DNA of 64,000 nt from Anoplopoma fimbria (lineage: Eukaryota > Chordata > Actinopteri > Perciformes > Anoplopomatidae). A program made the position numbers and the translations under genes. This document shows, one piece after another, positions 1 to 64,000 of the stretch. The stretch spans positions 32,031,649-32,095,648 of the forward strand of contig NC_072450.1 in the NCBI RefSeq assembly GCF_027596085.1, given 5' to 3'. The notes beneath the pieces were generated by a model. It worked only from the letters and a program-made list of their open reading frames with translations. It did no database searches and was not told where the DNA came from. Within the stretch, counting starts at the first letter, position 1, and each line of letters begins with the position of its first letter.

Positions 1-580
1 TTAACATGAAACTAAGTTAATGTCCATGTTAGCTGAAGCAAGAAACTGAGGTTTTCATGTTATCTGACCAAATCCAATGGTTACTTTAGGTGACAAGCTA
101 ACGTTATGTAAACAATTATGTCAGTGACACAATGATAGTGTTCAGTCAGAAATCAGTTATGTCTATTGATGTCTGTGGAGACAACCAGGTTTCTGCAAAC
201 ACCCATGGCTGTTCGGAGCCACTGTTGCCTCAGAGATAATGACCTCAAATATAGCCCGCAGAGGGTGTTTTGTCATCGTAAAGTCCTCAATTGATGGGCT
301 TGCTAACACAGATACAATTCATGGGGGGGGCAGTGCTGGCTCTGGGAGAGGGGTCTTCCCCTTTTCGACACACCAAATCACATAATTCTTTCTCATTGCC
401 AAATCTAGAAAAAACACCACTGATCCTTTACAATGGCATGGAGCAACTGCCTGCGGTGCTGGCAGTGTGTACGTGCATGTGTAAGTGCGTGTCTGTGCAT
501 TGTTTTGGGGGATTGGCAACGAATGTTAGTATCTGGGGGCTTCATAGTCTCTTTGCTGTCCTCCCCACTCTGCCTGCCTT
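1..580 (-). other. cemip: cemip 3' flank / probable 3' UTR
   Basis: Follows the cemip stop codon on the transcribed strand. I see no AATAAA or ATTAAA on the minus strand here, so the polyadenylation site is probably beyond the window edge. No other gene or repeat recognised. Confidence 0.5.
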
Positions 581-62650
<62,070 letters not shown>

Positions 62651-62848
62651 CTGTGAGACACACACGTTGGTCAGACAGCCCAGCGGTAGTTATCAGACTG
62701 ATCTACACCAAGGATTGAACTTGTAATCCATGTCGGCCGTCTAAAAGCATTTGTAGCAGATCAATTGAAGGTCTCTCTACTCCCATTGTGTTCTCTGTCT
62801 GGCTGACACAGTGGGGGATGTGCATTTGACTGTGGACTTAAACCTGAA

Positions 62849-63008
<160 letters not shown>

Positions 63009-63224
63009 AATGCTGTCCCCAAGAAAATTAAGTTCCTACATAACTAAACTACATCCTCCCAGATTATGGTGGCAGTTTTAAACACGGTTAAAGTTGTAAA
63101 CTGATACATTAGGTTGTTTAAGTTAGGCTTGTGGTTTCACGGGGGACACAAACTGATAACTGATGGGCTACCATGCAAGAGTGCCCATCAGGACTATCTA
63201 ATCATTCATACCCATTGATACACC

Positions 63225-63362
63225 GCTAGCATAGCCTACAAGAGCAATTTGAAGTGTCTTGCCCAAGGACAAATCCACATGGACTAGCAAAGCTGGGGAT
63301 CGAACCGCAGATCCTCTGATGGAATGACGACCCTCCTCTACCACTGAGCAACAGTAGCCCCA
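63225..63362 (-). mobile_element. tRNA-derived SINE-like element
   Basis: Minus strand starts GGGGCTACTGTTGCTCAGTG, A-box-like TTGCTCAGTGG, B-box-like GGTTCGATCCC, then GTCCTTGGGCAAGACACTTC. Related to the element at 7185-7320. The B box is a good match to the tRNA consensus, but the flanks do not fold as a full tRNA. Confidence 0.75.
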
Positions 63363-64000
63363 TACTATCATCAGAAACATATTTGTGATACATCAAAAAC
63401 AAAAATACTTTTCAAACTAAATGTTATTCACCATGCAGTTTCATTGTATTGGCAAGTATTTTTAAGAAGACAGGGATGCACACACACACACTTATTATGT
63501 CAGGCTGCATGAGAATTATGAGCGCAGGTCACCTAGTGTATATCTGTGTGCAAGTGGTCGTATTTGCATGCTGGAGTCTGGCAGTTTTATTAAAGTAGCT
63601 TTCTATCTGATGGAAGATGAGAAACGTCTAATTGGAATCAGCTTTGAGCTGGTGGTAAAGGAGGGGTCAATAACTGCAGCATACCAAACGGCTGGGTGAG
63701 AAAATGATTGTGTGATGATATCACCAAAGCTGATCATTTACAGCTCATGAAGAATTTAAAAAGCACATGTGAGATGATGGAACAAGGAGTTTGCCTGTGT
63801 CTGCATGTGTCTCTGGAGTTATTGAGATCCAACATTTACACGCCCAAACACGCTGAAAGCATCTGAAGTGCACATTTTGAAGAAGCCCTATATTTTAAAG
63901 GGCCCAACACACAGTCAAAGTGTTATGACCCATTGGTTTGTGTACTGCTGTTTGACAGCTTCAAGTTTTGGCATTTGGGCTGTCGCCATCTTGTCTTTTT

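Overview
The window looks like ray-finned (teleost) fish genomic DNA. It contains a split vertebrate gene with GT-AG introns, very long CA/TG and AT microsatellites, fish-type Tc1-like and hAT transposons, L2-like LINEs, and tRNA-derived SINEs. No bacterial-type operons, RNA genes or CRISPR arrays were seen. All calls come from reading the sequence and comparing with remembered protein families; no database search was run.

One protein-coding host gene is present. It lies on the minus strand and fills almost the whole window: cemip (KIAA1199/HYBID), encoding a hyaluronan-binding, hyaluronan-depolymerising protein. I recovered 21 coding exons from 62650 down to the stop codon at 581-583. They total 3131 nt and about 1042 codons, join in frame at every junction, and use canonical GT-AG sites. 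By length this is roughly residues 320-1361 of a protein of about 1361 residues. The upstream exons (signal peptide, G8 domain, most of the first GG/PANDER-like domain) are not in 62651-64000 and must lie to the right. Everything else is intron.

The introns are rich in transposons. From left to right the main elements are: a truncated LINE (about 5515-6322) inside a 20-bp inverted repeat; SINEs at 7185-7320 and 8370-8580; a non-autonomous hAT element with perfect 8-bp target duplication (10295-11135); an L2-like LINE (about 12740-18685) split by a 2447-bp hAT transposon with its own 8-bp duplication (15368-17814); an LINE 3' end with a 71-bp palindrome (27716-27900); a second L2-like LINE (about 34400-35680); a Tc1-like element (37350-38950); a SINE that interrupts one of two copies of a local repeat (42187-42399); a second Tc1-like element of another family (47751-49383); an LINE 3'-UTR minisatellite (about 52490-52890); a Tc1 remnant (about 54470-54640); and SINE pieces at 57150-57211 and 63225-63362.

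I found no clearly new gene system. The most interesting signals are long TG tracts on the transcribed strand close to two cemip acceptor sites, one beside an in-frame 36-nt exon; a SINE/LINE pair with a shared 3' tail; a filled-versus-empty SINE site; and a likely autonomous/non-autonomous hAT pair with matching end architecture.
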